A stretch of 64,000 nt of DNA, from the NCBI GenBank assembly GCA_951217055.1, contig OX578276.1, positions 38,030,205 to 38,094,204 on the forward strand, read 5' to 3'. The translations under genes were made by a program, and so were the position numbers. The notes beneath the pieces were generated by a model that saw only the letters and a program-made list of their open reading frames with translations, was not told the origin of the DNA and did no database searches. This DNA comes from Gerris lacustris. Its lineage: Eukaryota; Arthropoda; Insecta; Hemiptera; Gerridae. Below are positions 42,343-54,200 of the stretch, one piece after another. The stretch's first letter is position 1. Each line of letters opens with the position of its first letter.

Positions 42343-43062
42343 TTATTCAACACATGTTTCGCTGATAAGAACTTCTCCTTGTTCATTAAAATATTCTAGA
42401 AATGATTGTCTAACAGCTTGTGCACTCGGTGCAGCCCTCTTATTCCATCCTCTTTGCAGATTCACTAAATTAGAGTCTGAAGCTCGCAATCCCGAAACTA
42501 TGGAAACTTCATTAATGTCTTCTTGATCAAGATCTTCGGTTGCATGTAAAGGCAAATTAAGTGATTACTAAAACGAAATCTCAGATAGTTATGTAAAACA
42601 CAACAAGCTAATACGACTTCTTTAATATTTTTTAACTTCAAATTTATGGCACTTTTAAGATGCCAAATCGAGCGACAAGAATTCCAAACACATTCTCTAT
42701 GATTCTTGTCGCCCTTGATAGTAAATAAGCTTCTTTCTGGGGTTAGTTCTCTTTGGGCAAATGGTTTTAGAAAATCACATTGCAAATAGAACGCCTCATC
42801 ACCAATAAACATGTAATTTAACATTCGTACACCTTCATTCATCAATCTATTGTTTGGTAAGTTAAAGTGATGATGAGGCTTTTAACTTATCATAAAATTC
42901 TGTATTTGCAATTACACCTCCATCTGATATTGTGCCGTTAGTTCCAAAGTCACACATTATGAATTCATTTTTTCGATTGCTAGAGGTTGTTGGCCCAACA
43001 ATGACGAAGAAAGATACAAACTGGAGATTAGCTTTAAGTCCAGAGGAAAAACTCATTATCAC
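42343..43062 (-). pseudogene. PIF/Harbinger transposase DDE part
   Basis: 42862-43062 has CDFGTNGTISDGGVIANTEF (DDE motif with the SDGGV Asp). 42498-42845 has YMFIGDEAFYLQCDFLKPF, the RNHRECVWNSCRSI-like block and EVVLACCVLHNYLRFR, the C-terminal hallmark. 42343-42555 continues at the tail. One frameshift near 42850. The catalytic first Asp region is missing on this strand. 42190-42340 is AT-rich. Confidence 0.75.
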
Positions 43063-43139
43063 ATTGAGGTAAGTAAAATATTTTTATTTACACAATAGTA
43101 TAATAGATTGTTACATGAATATAGGGAAAACTCTAGGCA

Positions 43140-43376
43140 CAAAGTCACTCTTTGAGAGCGATTGATGGTAAACACGCCAGAATTACGGAATTCAACAATG
43201 CTGGATCTCGAAATATTAATTATAAAGGCTATCATTCCGTTCAACTTATGGCATGTTCTCATGCTGACGGCTGCTTTATTGCTATTGATGTGGGAGATCT
43301 TGGAAGAAATAGCGATGCTGGCGTGTTTCAAACTTCTCGTTTAGGTCGTTGGCTGGACCGGGTGATCCTATCATAA
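43140..43376 (+). pseudogene. Harbinger transposase DDE fragment, opposite orientation
   Basis: 74 residues on the plus strand: MRAIDGKHARITEFNNAGSR, NYKGYHSVQLMACS, VGDLGRNSDAGVFQTSRLG. It covers the first catalytic Asp (AIDGKH) and second (SDAGV) of a Harbinger nuclease. The minus-strand Harbinger at 42.3-43.06 kb is only about 80 bases away in the opposite direction, so an inversion or two insertions are involved. Confidence 0.75.
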
Positions 43377-43382
43377 ATCAGT

Positions 43383-45206
43383 TCATCGAAGCCCATGCTT
43401 TCGACAACCACATCTAGTGCTTTCACAACTGGTTTCGCAGCTACAAGAAATTATTTTTAATAATTCTTCAGGTATTACTGAATCATCAGTAAAATGTGGC
43501 ATGAGAATTTTCGAATTATTGACAATAATTTCTTTCCAGCCCCACTTTGTTGGTGTTATTTCGTTTCCAAGCCACGTATGAAGTTGGCAATATAGTCTAT
43601 AAGAGTGTTGTGTAGATGCTCCAACAGTTGGTGGTAATTTTTCTAGTTTGAATGTTGACTTTGCTGTTGATGTCATATACTGCTGAAATCTTAACTCGTC
43701 TAGAGATAATTTGTGTTCGCCTTTGTAAATTGATGTAATTAACTTGCCAACAATCCGAGCAATAATTGCTGGATCTGCATCAGTCTCATAAAAAGGCTTT
43801 ACTAAGTCTGTTAACTGTGGAGTTTTAATGAGTGAAATAAATGTTTTTGTTTTTTTCCTTTGCCTGCAAAAGCAGATGTTGTATCACATCCAGTAAAACA
43901 ATGTAAAAACGCAATGATAGGACGGTAATCTTCATGTATAAAACTGTTTGATGAATATGTAGAATCGTTCACATTGCCTGAACCTGGCTTTAAAAAGTAC
44001 ATTTCTGAGTAAAATGTAATTGATTCAATATGATCAAAAGATCGATATCTTGGCCAACAACAACGATTTTTTTTTATTCGGCTACTCCTGTTGCTGTATT
44101 TATAACTTTGTTTTGTTTGTCAATTTCTATTGCTGTATGAATGATTAGAGAATCTGCGTCTTCCTTTGCTTGTTTAGTTATGAATCCTTCAAATCTTAAT
44201 GCTTTTGATAATTCTTTTATTAATTCATTTGTATTTTTATAATTTGACAAAAACTTCTCTTGTGAAAATGTTATTTGTCTGTGTGGTTCAAACTGAAAAA
44301 CTCGAATAATTTTTTCGCCTTAACCGTTTATCTGTTTTTGTTGACAATGTAGTTGAGTTTTCATTATCAATCTCATGGTCCGGATAACCATAAAATATTA
44401 TATAACTATTGTTTATATAATGATTGCGTACGAAAGTCAAATGTTTGCCGATGATCGCTTCAATGGTATAATTTCTTTGTCAACCATCTTGTGCAACAAA
44501 AAACCACCATCAATAACATACACTAGATTTTCAGTACTTGGTAAAGCTTCAGTTCTTGTTAAGTGATCAAACAGTTGAGATTTAAAGTTTTTCCTAAAGC
44601 CGTTTTCTGTAGAAAGTGATAGCGGGAACGGAGCAAGTTCGAATTTTAAATACTTCTTCATAATACTTTTACTATTGATATTTACACATAAACGTTGAAA
44701 CAATAATAATGGATTTATTGTAATAGTCTCATTATTTACTTTGACAGATGATTGAACAGTTTGAAGGGATAAAACTTTGGTTTTTCGTGTAAATTTAACA
44801 CTTTCAAAATTCTGGTCTATTATTGATTTAACGGATTTCATACCTACTCCGAATGCTCTGTGACAGTTAATCGAATCGTTGCCAACAATTCCAGAAAATA
44901 TTGACCAAATATTTTTAGTCTCTGGAAACGGATTGAACCTGTTGAAGAATTCGAGTCATTTTTGAAGATCTGCAACATCTCTGGTAATCTTGGACACTTT
45001 GGAATCAACATGCTGTTCAGACGTGGAGTAAGAAACATTGCAAAAATTTTCCATTTACAAACTTCAACTAGTATGATCATAGTTAATACGAATTTTGTTA
45101 AAACACTTTCGGCCATTCCACGTCCGTGGGTCAATCCACCCTGAGTCTTCATTGATCGCATTAAGACTTCTTCTATAGTCATGTCTGACCAAACTTTGAC
45201 GAACAA
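43383..45206 (-). pseudogene. Multi-copy insect protein, nuclease-like (PIN/FEN1-like motifs), decayed
   Basis: From the right: 44844-45206 has VWSDMTIEEVLMRSMKTQGG, LTHGRGMAESVLT. 44437-44841 has NPLLLFQRLCVNI, FELAPFPLSLS and VYVIDGGFLLHKMV. 44040-44400 in broken frames has EDADSLIIHTAIE and VVVGQDIDLLIIL. 43811-44002 has IAFLHCFTGCDTTSAFAGKG. 43383-43676 has QHSYRLYCQLHTWL and a Cys-rich end (SCSCETSCESTRCGCRKHGL). Proteins with this layout are repeated many times in insects and hydra without a named function. The spaced acidic motifs (IDGG, EDAD, GQDID, GCDT) resemble PIN/flap-nuclease folds; that is inference. Stops make this copy inactive. Confidence 0.55.
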
Positions 45207-45580
45207 GTAGTGACTGGTATAGAGGTATCTGCTGATACCTCGTTTGTTGAGGGACCTATTAAAGTTTTATTTGGGCGCCGATGTGGCGGGAAAAAATTTT
45301 ACTGGGCGTCTGAAAAGTGTTAGTTTGGGCCTGGTGGCTATGGAGACCTGCTTAGGGTGAGTCTTGATGGGGAAGGCGCCTACAGAGGCTGTCCCTCCTA
45401 CTAACCTCGCTAGCTCTGCTATGTTCAATCTATTCTACTTCTATCATATATTACATATAAACTATTCTTTACAAGAACCAACTACAGAATAAATTTATTA
45501 GACTCCTGATCACAACCAAGTAAACATTTTTAGACATTGTTAAATATATTAATAAAATTATTCCAATATTCCCCCCCCCC
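45207..45580 (-). repeat. Probable copia 3' LTR and flank
   Basis: The minus strand has a run of G followed by AATATTGGAATAATTTT (about 45580-45555), like a copia polypurine tract and mutated TGTTGGAATA LTR start. The LTR end was not fixed. 45240-45330 contains GGCGCCGATGTGGCGGG of unknown origin. Confidence 0.4.
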
Positions 45581-46420
45581 CATCTTAATTTTGTATAATA
45601 CCTCTCAATATATAAACTTAAACACACAGCAAATCCACCCAGGCAAATTAGCATACAAAAATAAGTATAATAAACATACAATAAATACATTAAACAATTT
45701 TGTCTTACCAATTGAGCAGATTTGTTTGAAACATTACCCATCTTTACAAGAGAAATAGCTGAGGTATTATCGCAGTTCAGCTGCACTGCCTTGTGCTCCT
45801 TCCCCTGTAGCTCAGCGAGCAATGCTTTTAAATAGATGCCTTGATTTATTAATTCTGCATCACAAGTCGATAATGCGACATGTGTCTGAGCCTTAGCGAG
45901 CCAAGAAATTGCATCTCCACCAAAACTGTAAACACAGCCATTAATCGTTCTTTGAGTTCCCTTACCATCACGCCAGCTCGCATCTACATATTCCTCAAGT
46001 TCCATCTCGTTTCCCCTAGAAAAACTAAGACCTACATCATTCGTGCATTTGATTTATCTTAATACACGTTTTAGAGCACTAAAATGTCTTGAGCGAGGGT
46101 CTTTTAAATAACGGGGCAATATACTGATTGGGTAAGCAATATCGGGTCTAGTCATGGTCGATAGATGCATAATGCCCCAAGCATTCCCCCCCCCCCCCCC
46201 CCAAGCATATACTTGGTACTGTGATCTACAGATGTTGAATCTTGGAACGAATTCAGATCTTGGTTTAAGCCCATTGGAGTTTTAATATTGTTGCAGTCCT
46301 GGAATCCAAATAGGTCTAATATTTTCTGTGTAAAATACGCATACTTGTCAGACCGTGTTGACCAAAATTTCTGATTTTTTTTTTCCGAGGGTAATTGTGG
46401 CAAATCTTCTAAAAGACGCT
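45581..46420 (-). pseudogene. Copia pol fragment (RT end and RNase H)
   Basis: 46240-46403 has KILDLFGFQDCNNIKTPM, the RT end. 46030-46150 in shifted frames has TRPDIAYPISILPRYLKDPR-like sequence. 45740-46005 has YVDASWRDGKGTQRTINGCV, AISWLAKAQTHVALSTCDAEL and NCDNTSAISLV, the copia RNase H motifs (D, E, D). A poly-C run (46186-46203) and stops interrupt it. Only the last fifth of pol remains. Confidence 0.7.
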
Positions 46421-46539
46421 GAGAGGAACCGCACTCTTAAGTAGTGTGAGATACTTACTCACTAACAACCACAAACCCTTCTCCAAGACTTGAAGACCAC
46501 CCCGGAACCACCTTTCCAGTATTACTTCAGGGTGGAGTC

Positions 46540-47620
46540 TTTAATTTTCGCCCCTGACGTTCTTTATTCCATTGGCCTTCTTACCTTCTTTCCTTTTCCT
46601 CTTGTCCTTAGCTTTATTTCATTATACTATTTCCGCTTCCTCCTTCTTCTTTTCTTTTAACACTTTTACTACGTAGTTTTTAACAGCATTCCACCACTCC
46701 CTACTCTTTAACATCTTGCTAACTATGTTTCCAGGGTTCACCCTACCTACTATCTCTTCAAGTACTCTTCTGCTGCTCTCCCATCTAGCGCATTGAAAAA
46801 AGGTATGGTAGGCATCCTCCTTGTCTTCGCTGCACTAAAGGCACCGCTCCTCCTGTACTTTTCCCATTCTGTGCAGATAGCTTCTGTAATAACCATGGCC
46901 GGAGAGAAACATCGTTAGGTAATAGTTTACCTCACCATGCGCCCTCCCGAGCCAAGGTCCCAGATCTCCTATCAGCCTCGCCGTCCATCTTCCTCTATCC
47001 TCTTACTCCCATATCTCCTGCTACCCGGTGAGAGTCTTAGTTCTTTCCTCCTCCTTATTGTTACCCTGTCGCCTTAGGTAGATACGTTTCTTCTCGCGAG
47101 CTAGAATGTCGATGGGAATTACTCCTGCTATCACTGCAGCCGCGGCCCCTGACAAAGTTCTATAGGCACTTGAAATACAGAGTGCCCCTCTCCTCTGCAC
47201 CGCTGTCATCCTGGTGCGGTACTTCTTGTAGTCCATTGAATCGGCCCAAATCTCCGCCCCGTACAGCATAATTGAATCAGCCACCGACATAAGTATCATC
47301 TTGCTTGGTGACGGCCCACTAACGTTGGCCATAAGCCTGCTGAGATTTGAGGTCACCCTTGCCGCATTTCTGGTGTCCGTCTTATCTGTTCCCAGAATGT
47401 TAGCCTCACGGCCAGCATCACTCCCAAGTACCTAATTGATGTTGCCGTCTCTATCACTATCCCCTCGACATTCATCGGGACCACTTTCTCTTTTCTCTTT
47501 TTTATCAGTAGTACCAGCTCCGTTTTTTTGTATTGCTAATATGTAGCCCGTGATCTTCCATCCACTCACTTACCCTTCTCATCACATGGTTAATCTTCAG
47601 CTGCAATGCTTCATTAGTCC
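46540..47620 (-). pseudogene. R1-clade LINE, RT C-terminal part
   Basis: From the right: EWMEDHGLHISNTKK (about 47560), RYLGVMLAVRLTFWEQI (about 47430), then 47021-47356 with LSRLMANVSGP, MLYGAEIWADSM, YRTLSGAAAAVIAGVIPID and REKKRIYL. 46700-46990 reads GRWTARLIGDLGPWLGREHG, EVNYYLTMFLSGHGYYRSYL and AYHTFFQCARWE. These are characteristic of R1/TRAS-type elements, including the C-terminal Cys/His region (LxCSEDKEDAYHTFFQC, with one stop). The catalytic RT core and endonuclease are absent. Confidence 0.75.
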
Positions 47621-47639
47621 TTGCTGACCAAAATTTCTG

Positions 47640-48280
47640 ATATGTTGGCCTCCTCTTTTAGTACTGATTCTACATCCTAGGATCGAGTCTGGTAAGAAAT
47701 AGAGCAGAGCGACGTTTAACAACTGCTAATTTCGATCCATTTTGTTATGTTCACTTGCTTAGTGACATCTACATAACTACGATTATTATTACGTAGCTCG
47801 GGTAAAGATTTTTCGCTGTTCAGCATTTTCAGCCATTAAAACATCTATTTTATTTTTTAGAGATGTAGCTTAAGCAGATAGATTTGTCACAAGATCTACA
47901 GTAGCGGCTGAATTTCTGAGGATTTCGGTAATCGCTTCATTCTCATAGAAGACGGCTTTGTGTGTCTTTAATTACATTATTTTTGAATTTAATAGAATCA
48001 CTAACCTTAGAAGGTGTCACTACAGAGTCGTCGTTCTTAGTAGACTTTTACAAAAGCTGCAAGTATAACGGTCTCTCATAAACTTAAACTATTTATTGTT
48101 AAACATTTGGTATGAGCAAGTTTATAACATATTTTACACGTTAATTCATTACACGTAGAAAAGATATGATTCGAGCACAATAGCCAGTTTAAAACTGTTA
48201 CCGGATTATTACGGGCGCTAATAGTTCTTTCATTTCTTGAGCTCATTGCAACTGGGAGAAAACCGTTAACGAATAACAAT
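47640..48280 (-). pseudogene. CR1/jockey-like ORF1 relic
   Basis: 48076-48279 has a partial PHD-like finger (LTCKICYKLAHTKC). 47780-47960 has RNSAATVDLVTNLSA and KIDVLMAENAEQ, and 47690-47745 has VVKRRSALFLTRLDP. Each has a counterpart in the ORF1 at 33.9-35.0 kb (NSATQVDLLKSL, SALFLSRLAP), so this is a decayed relative of that LINE. Confidence 0.5.
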
Positions 48281-48339
48281 AGCAGATAACAGAAAAATCA
48301 ACAAGAGATTATTATTAGAACTGCACAAAACCGAGTCCA

Positions 48340-48640
48340 GTCGTAGACTGGACTCGGTTATGGATGTAGTTTAAGAAACAGTTGTTGTTGTCTAAGTGAT
48401 CCGGAAGATAGAAGTTCCCAATTATTAAAGATTTACAATTCTTTGAGAATAATTCAACCCATACACATTCGATGTGGGTGAACTCAAAATCAGGACGCCA
48501 TTTATAATTAAAATCTTAACTAACAGCTGTGCTGTGCATACTCCAGCATCAAGTTCACGGTTCCTGTCGCATCGTTTTACAGAGTAATTACAAGGAAAAA
48601 AACAGTTGGTTCAGAGATGTGTGATCAAACCATGTGTTTT
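48340..48640 (-). pseudogene. CR1/jockey-like endonuclease relic
   Basis: Fragments YSVKRCDRNRELDAGVC and FPCNY correspond to NYNVERCDRNRKISG and GGGVC of the LINE endonuclease at 33.5 kb, with stops. Because it lies upstream of the ORF1 relic on the same strand, it must belong to a different copy. Confidence 0.5.
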
Positions 48641-48797
48641 ATTAAGTCTGATATACAAGTGAGTTACGAGGAGGTTACAGGTAGGTTATCATACAACATC
48701 TTCCTCCTCATAACAATATACATAGTTAGAAAAATAACAAATAATTTGTTTTTTTTGCAAGGATATTATGAAAGGCTCAATATATAATAAAGGGTAA

Positions 48798-49181
48798 CTA
48801 TTGCTGGACATAACGCAATGGCTTCCTCACTGCTCTGCCTGATCTAGTAGAGATGGAGTTACTGATAGTCGTATTCGGGGGTAGGCTTGGCTCGAGCTGC
48901 TCGTTACTCTCAAGCGGAGCAGATGGTTCCTGGCTTTGAGGACTTCCTCTCGGCATCAGATGGATTTCATTTCTGCTGTAAATTTTGCCCTGTTGACCTC
49001 TTACTATGTATGCATTAGGATTTTTGCATCTACCCACAATACTGCCGGATGTCAATACTGACTTAGGGTCTTTCTTAAACAATATCTGCTGATAAATGCT
49101 GAAATTAGAGCAAATCGTTGCATTTTTGTCATAATAATCCTTGGTTTTTTTCTCTGGACTTAAGGAGTCGTTCCCTATCAT
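48798..49181 (-). pseudogene. Gypsy-type integrase C-terminus
   Basis: 127 open residues. KKTKDYYDKNAT, GSIVGRCKNPNAYIVRGQQG, KIYSRNEIHLMPRG and finally STRSGRAVRKPLRYVQ. This is the end of a Ty3/gypsy polyprotein. The catalytic part of integrase is absent upstream. 49182-49540 shows nothing recognisable. Confidence 0.65.
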
Positions 49182-49544
49182 TCTTGTAAGTACTTTTAGG
49201 CTGTAAAATTATTCTTAACTAACTTATAAAATTAAAATTATTCTTAACTTATTGCATCAGTAATTTATTCCAGAGGCTCTAAAAAGTTTCAATATTGATG
49301 CAACAGCTTTACATGTTATATATTCAACTAACTAAAATAATCATTAGGAACTATAATAACTATAATAAATATTTACATAACTTTGGCATTATAAAAAATA
49401 CAAAGAAATTAAATAAAATTATACAATACTGGTTCTTAATGACTAATAGTAACATAATAGGAATTACAATATCTTTCACAATTTGTTGTGTTTTAACATC
49501 TGATGATGTATCACAATAGTTTAACAAAAATTTTTCATGTTTGT

Positions 49545-49690
49545 TTTGGAGTAAGGAGGGGACAGGGTGATTACTTTGAGTAATGAAGGAAGAAAAATGT
49601 GGCGTTAATGGATGGCAAGGAGTTACAGTGGCATAGCCAAATCTAAGAGGTCATAGAGGAAAAATTATCAAGGTGACACCATCAATCATT
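49545..49690 (+). pseudogene. SANT/Myb-like domain fragment
   Basis: With frameshifts, reads WSKEGTG, then VMKEEK and NVALMDGKELQWHSQI. The DNA and peptide match the exon at 57247-57384 (WSREETACLL, NIVALMDGKEFQHSQL). Such SANT/Myb-like domains accompany Harbinger-type elements. Confidence 0.45.
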
Positions 49691-49715
49691 TAGTGACACT
49701 ACTAAATGTAGTATG

Positions 49716-49992
49716 TCTGTATAAGAGAGCCAGCGTGGCCGTGTGGGTTAAACCACGTCTGCTCGGCCATCACTGAATCATGAGTGGAACGAGACGGGGT
49801 TCGATTCCTCGCCGTGACGCTCTGATTTATATGGCTCACTATTGATCACATCATACTCGCTTCGGCGGTACTATGTACAGAGGTATGATGTGTGAAGTGG
49901 CTGGAACTCTCTACCGCGGGGCGTAAAAAGGGCCTAAGTGATGGCCTAATTGCAAGGTTCGAACAAGTGGTTCGTCCTACCCGTTCTAGTAG
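49716..49992 (+). mobile_element. tRNA-derived SINE with 12-bp target duplication
   Basis: AAATGTAGTATG occurs at 49704-49715 and 49993-50004. The 277-base insert begins with a tRNA-like head, TGGCCGTGTGGGTTAAACCACG (A box) and GGTTCGATTCC (B box) at a spacing typical of Ser/Leu-type tRNAs, followed by about 170 bases of body. A second GGTTCGAAC occurs near the 3' end (49954). No poly(A) tail. An internal pol III promoter is inferred from the boxes. Confidence 0.8.
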
Positions 49993-50004
49993 AAATGTAG
50001 TATG

Positions 50005-50771
50005 ATGATTTAAAATAAAAGGAAGTCTTTAAAGACAAATTTCATTGTGAAAGTGAGTTAGGGATCAACATAATGTGAATTAAGAGGTTATAAAAATTAA
50101 TTTAATGATGCAATAATGCAAAAAAGAGAGAGAGAGGGATTCTTCAAACAATTATTCTTAAAATAAAACGAATGAAAAATATAAAAGGAATTAACAAAAT
50201 AATTTAAACAAATAAACAGGATAGACTAGACGGAAGTGTAGAACTGGGAGAAAGAGTGGAGGTGTATGAGAGTTTTAATTACAAGAACCAGGAGGTTGAA
50301 AAGATGATGGTTTTGGAGGTGACACTGTTGAAAACCTCATCTTACAAATGAAAGATGGGGTTGATGTTTTTCAAATGAAAGATGGGTTATGAAAGATGCT
50401 TTTTTGAAATGAAGTCTGGGTGGAGACTGTATTTTGAGTGAGTGGAGTAATGTAGAGATGAATGGGTGAGGTGTAGAAGTGAATGTGTGAGGTCTAGGAG
50501 GGTGAAATGTTGGGTTATGATAAGGTTAAATGAGAAGGAGCAGCGATAAAATTGTTGACGGCAGCGGTTACTAAAGAAAAAGCGTGCAGAAACCCTTCTG
50601 CGTCTCCTGTGACCTCCTCTCCTCCTGTCTCTCTAGAATCCTCTCATATCTGTAAAAAAATTCTGACATTGAGGGATTGTTTGACGAATCCCTCTTTCTC
50701 TTCTTTGCATTTCCAGCAGAGTTGCCTGCTGGAGTATTGACTTCGGAAGGAGGGCTGCTTGCTTGCTGATG
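50005..50771. other. No gene seen; low-complexity
   Basis: Contains an AGAGAGAGAG run (50125), repeats of AAATGAAAGATGGG (50345-50395) and purine-rich G/A sequence. No coding signal. Confidence 0.4.
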
Positions 50772-51080
50772 CTAATAGTTGTCAACATCTACATCATCAA
50801 CCACTTCTTCGAAGACTACCTCATACAAAGGGTGGTCATAGGTACTGGGCTCACCAGAATCTAACCCCCTTGGTGAGGTAAAGGGTCTCTTCCCCAGTAT
50901 CTCCTGCAGATCTTCATCAAATTCAGTATTATTTTTACCTGCCCCACTTTGACTGTTAGCCTTGTGGACATTCATGAAATTTGATTTTAATGAATTCCAC
51001 TTGTTCTTGATCATTTAGATGTGTGCCCTTCCTTTATCATTTTGTCCCCTACGATCTTGTACAGTTGACAGATAAAACGT
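50772..51080 (-). pseudogene. SANT/Myb-like DNA-binding domain, second half
   Basis: Reads SQLYKIVGDKMIKEGHTSK, a frame break, then IKNKWNSLKSNFMNVHKANS, QSGAGKN, LQEILGKRPF and an acidic tail (EVVFEEVVDDVDVD). Helix 3 of a SANT/MADF-type domain is CKNKWxxLK. The first few residues overlap the end of the 57 kb fragment (HSQLYN), so the two are consecutive parts of one kind of protein, though from separate copies or exons. Confidence 0.55.
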
Positions 51081-51219
51081 TTATTGATACTAAATCTTTA
51101 AATGCTCTTTTTTTTAAATTTTACATTGGTTAATACAAGTATAAAATTTTAATGAATTATTTGTTTAAGGACATAGTTCTCTTTTTTTTTTGTTTTCTTT
51201 TCCAAATTACTTGATGTTT

Positions 51220-54200
51220 TCAGTATATCTCAGATGTGTGAGGGGGCGGCTGCAGGGTATCATCAGGGGAGGGGGGTGATGGCTGCAGGGCATCAGGTGG
51301 AGGGGGGCCAGTCTCAAGATGGTGGAGGAGGGGAGGGGCCAGTCTTAAGATGGGGTCTAGCCAGTTCATCCACGGGGGGATGTCAGTCTCGAAGTCACCT
51401 AGAGGGGGGTTATCATCTATGGTAGTGGGTCCCACTTCGTCTCCTGCCATGGCCATGTCGTTGTCCTCCGTCTCCGCTTCTTCGTCCATGAGGCCGTCTA
51501 CTTCTATACCCAGCCCAGGGTTGATGTCTACGTCTCCGGCTCCGTCTACTTCTGGGTTGCTAGCTGGATCATCCTCCAGGAGGTAAGAGTTGGGGTTCCC
51601 AGGGTCAGTACCATATTTACTGGAGCAGGTTCTTTTCATCAGCCTGCCGTTCTCTGGGTCCCATGACCCAAGAGAGCCGGCTACGAAGGCTTCTACGGAG
51701 ACTTTCCTGAATGTGGTTTGTAGCATTGTTCTAATTTGTTCAAATTTTTCTTGGTCCCGTAGATGTATTCGTTGGAGCCTTCTTGTGGAACGGCGAGTGT
51801 CAGTTTTATCTGGGCCCTCAGGATGTTATTAAGTTTTTTCCACTCGGTCTTGGAGTAGCGGTTGTCTCGCATCAGGAAGTTTAGACAGGGGAAGATAAAG
51901 CTTTTCAAGGCGTCTAGTCTTTGCCAGGGGGCGAGTTTCGCATTCATTATTAGCAGGGCTTTGTGGCAGATGTCCTCTAGTGTGGCATCCGGGTGGATGG
52001 GTCGGAAGCCGACTGGATTCCCAAGGAAGCGGGCAACTTCACCTTCTGTGATGGTTTCGACAGGATTGCCAGCGATGAAGAATTGGCTCGGTCGTGTCCC
52101 TCTGGGGGTTTGGCCTGATAGGTGGATGCTTTTACATTTGTTGCTGTTAGTAGTTAGTCCGAGCTGGGCTATCGAAGATGACGCTTCGTCGAGCAGAACT
52201 TGGAGGGTTTCTGGGTTCGGGGCTAAGATGGTGATGTCGTCAGCAAAGGCTAGTATATGAGGTTTGTCATTGTTGGTTTTTTGCGATACCCTATGTAATA
52301 CGGCGTTGATTGTTATGTTGAAGAGTATACCGCTAAGGGGGCAGCCCTGTCTTACTTGATCGGGATTTGTTCGGTGACTCCTTTGTAGCATCGAATTCTC
52401 GACGAGGCGTCTTTATACAGGTCCTTGGTTATTTCGTAGAAAGTTTCACCAACTCCGGCGGCTTGGAGGGCCCTCTGTAATGCGACGTGCGGTATTGCTC
52501 TAAAAGCGTTACTTATGTCCAACCAGGTTATGCAAGCATCGCCTTCTTTTGTGCGGGCAACTTCCAGTACTCGTTTCAGGGTATAGTTGTGTTCACAGAC
52601 TCCGTCGGCTGGCATGAAGCCCTTCTGGCCTCGGTGGATGATTGAGCTGTTTTGGAACCAAGCATATAGTCTTTTCGCTAGCAGTCCTGTGTAGAGCTTG
52701 TAGATGGTTTGGCAGAGACTTATAGGGCGCCAGTCGTCGAGATTGTGTGGATGGTCTTTCTTTGGTAGGAGTACCGTTATGGCTCCAGGCACTCGTCTGT
52801 ACATCAGGCATGTGTTGTAGATGGTGGTGAGAAGCGTGCAGTCTTCGTCGGCTCTTAGCCAGCTCCTGTAGTCGATCCCATCCTCTCCAGGGTAAGAGTT
52901 TTCGAATTTCCTCAGTCGTCCCTTAACTTCCCCTGTTGAGAAGACGTCCATTTGTAGTGGTCGTGCTGCTGTCGGTTGTCGGTTAGCCGTCGAGTACTCC
53001 GCTGTCCATCCATTCGTCGTGTCCCCATAGCGTCCTGTAGTGTGTGTCTACCTCGGGGAGGGGGTTGAGGCATGGTGTTGCTTTTTCTCCCAATATAGTT
53101 ATCACTGCTCTTCTTCTGTTGATACGATATAATCTTTGGATTCTTTTAGTGTCGTCAGGTGAGATGGGTGGGGCTGGTGGCTGATCCTTCCACTCTCAAT
53201 TTTTTCTATTTAACTTCAGCTGCACTGCTTCTGTGAATGTTTTTACTTGAGCTTGGAACTGTTGCCATCTGTCCTCAGAGGCAGGAAGGGTGAATAGCTG
53301 TTGGAAAATGGGCCCATATTTTTTATGTATTGGGTTGAGTCGCTCAGAACTTCCGGGTTGTTCCGCTGTCTTCTCAGTTGTTGTCGAGTGTCGAGTTGCT
53401 GGCATGGGTAAGATTGGTTTTGGGGCTCTCCTGTGGGTTTGTAGGTGGTTCCGGTGGCCTTTTTTGGTGTGAAAGGAATGTGTACAGGTGTCACATACTA
53501 TTGGGGATTATGGCTATAAGCATATTATTTCTTATTAAACTAGACACAAAAACGTTCACATTGGGATCATACACAAAAAGGAAGTGATTATATTTTCACA
53601 AGAATAAGACAAGATGATAGTAACAATATCCACAGCAACATAAATTAATAACAGTGTTGCACATATTCTGACACATACGTAGCGACCTGGGAGGGTTTGT
53701 TTTACGTTGTTCCACCTTTCTTTGACGCATCTGTGGAGTGTCGGTCTTGTGAGGCTTTGAGCATTGCGGACCCAGCAATGTTGATTCTTGTTTGGGGTTT
53801 CTATGTGGTGGGCTATGGCTTTATGATGTTGTATTGATCTGATCCCGGAGGTCCATGTTTTATTTGTGAAGATAGCTGTGCACCCAGCTTCTGTGCAGGG
53901 GAGTTGGAACTGGCCATGTTGGTTGATTTCTAGTGGATGCCAGACATGGAGTGTGTCACCAAGTCTTGTTACCCCAGCGGGCTCAGTTTGGGATTCAGCT
54001 TGCTCTGCGTTTCAGGTGAATATTCGGGTGACGCTATGGAGATGTGTGACGTTATTGAGTTGTTCTGTGATTCTGGGGAGGGAGGGACGACTAGAGGGAG
54101 TTCCTCTTCGGTTACTTGGTTGAGGGATGACAGCTTGTGCGGTAGGGAACTAGGGAGTTATAGGGTTGAGCTGTTGTGACGCATGTGCACCGTTGTTGTT

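Noticed and set aside
51234..52260. Plus-strand ORFs up to 132 residues over the R2-type LINE
   Set aside because: Antisense shadows of the RT and acidic tail.
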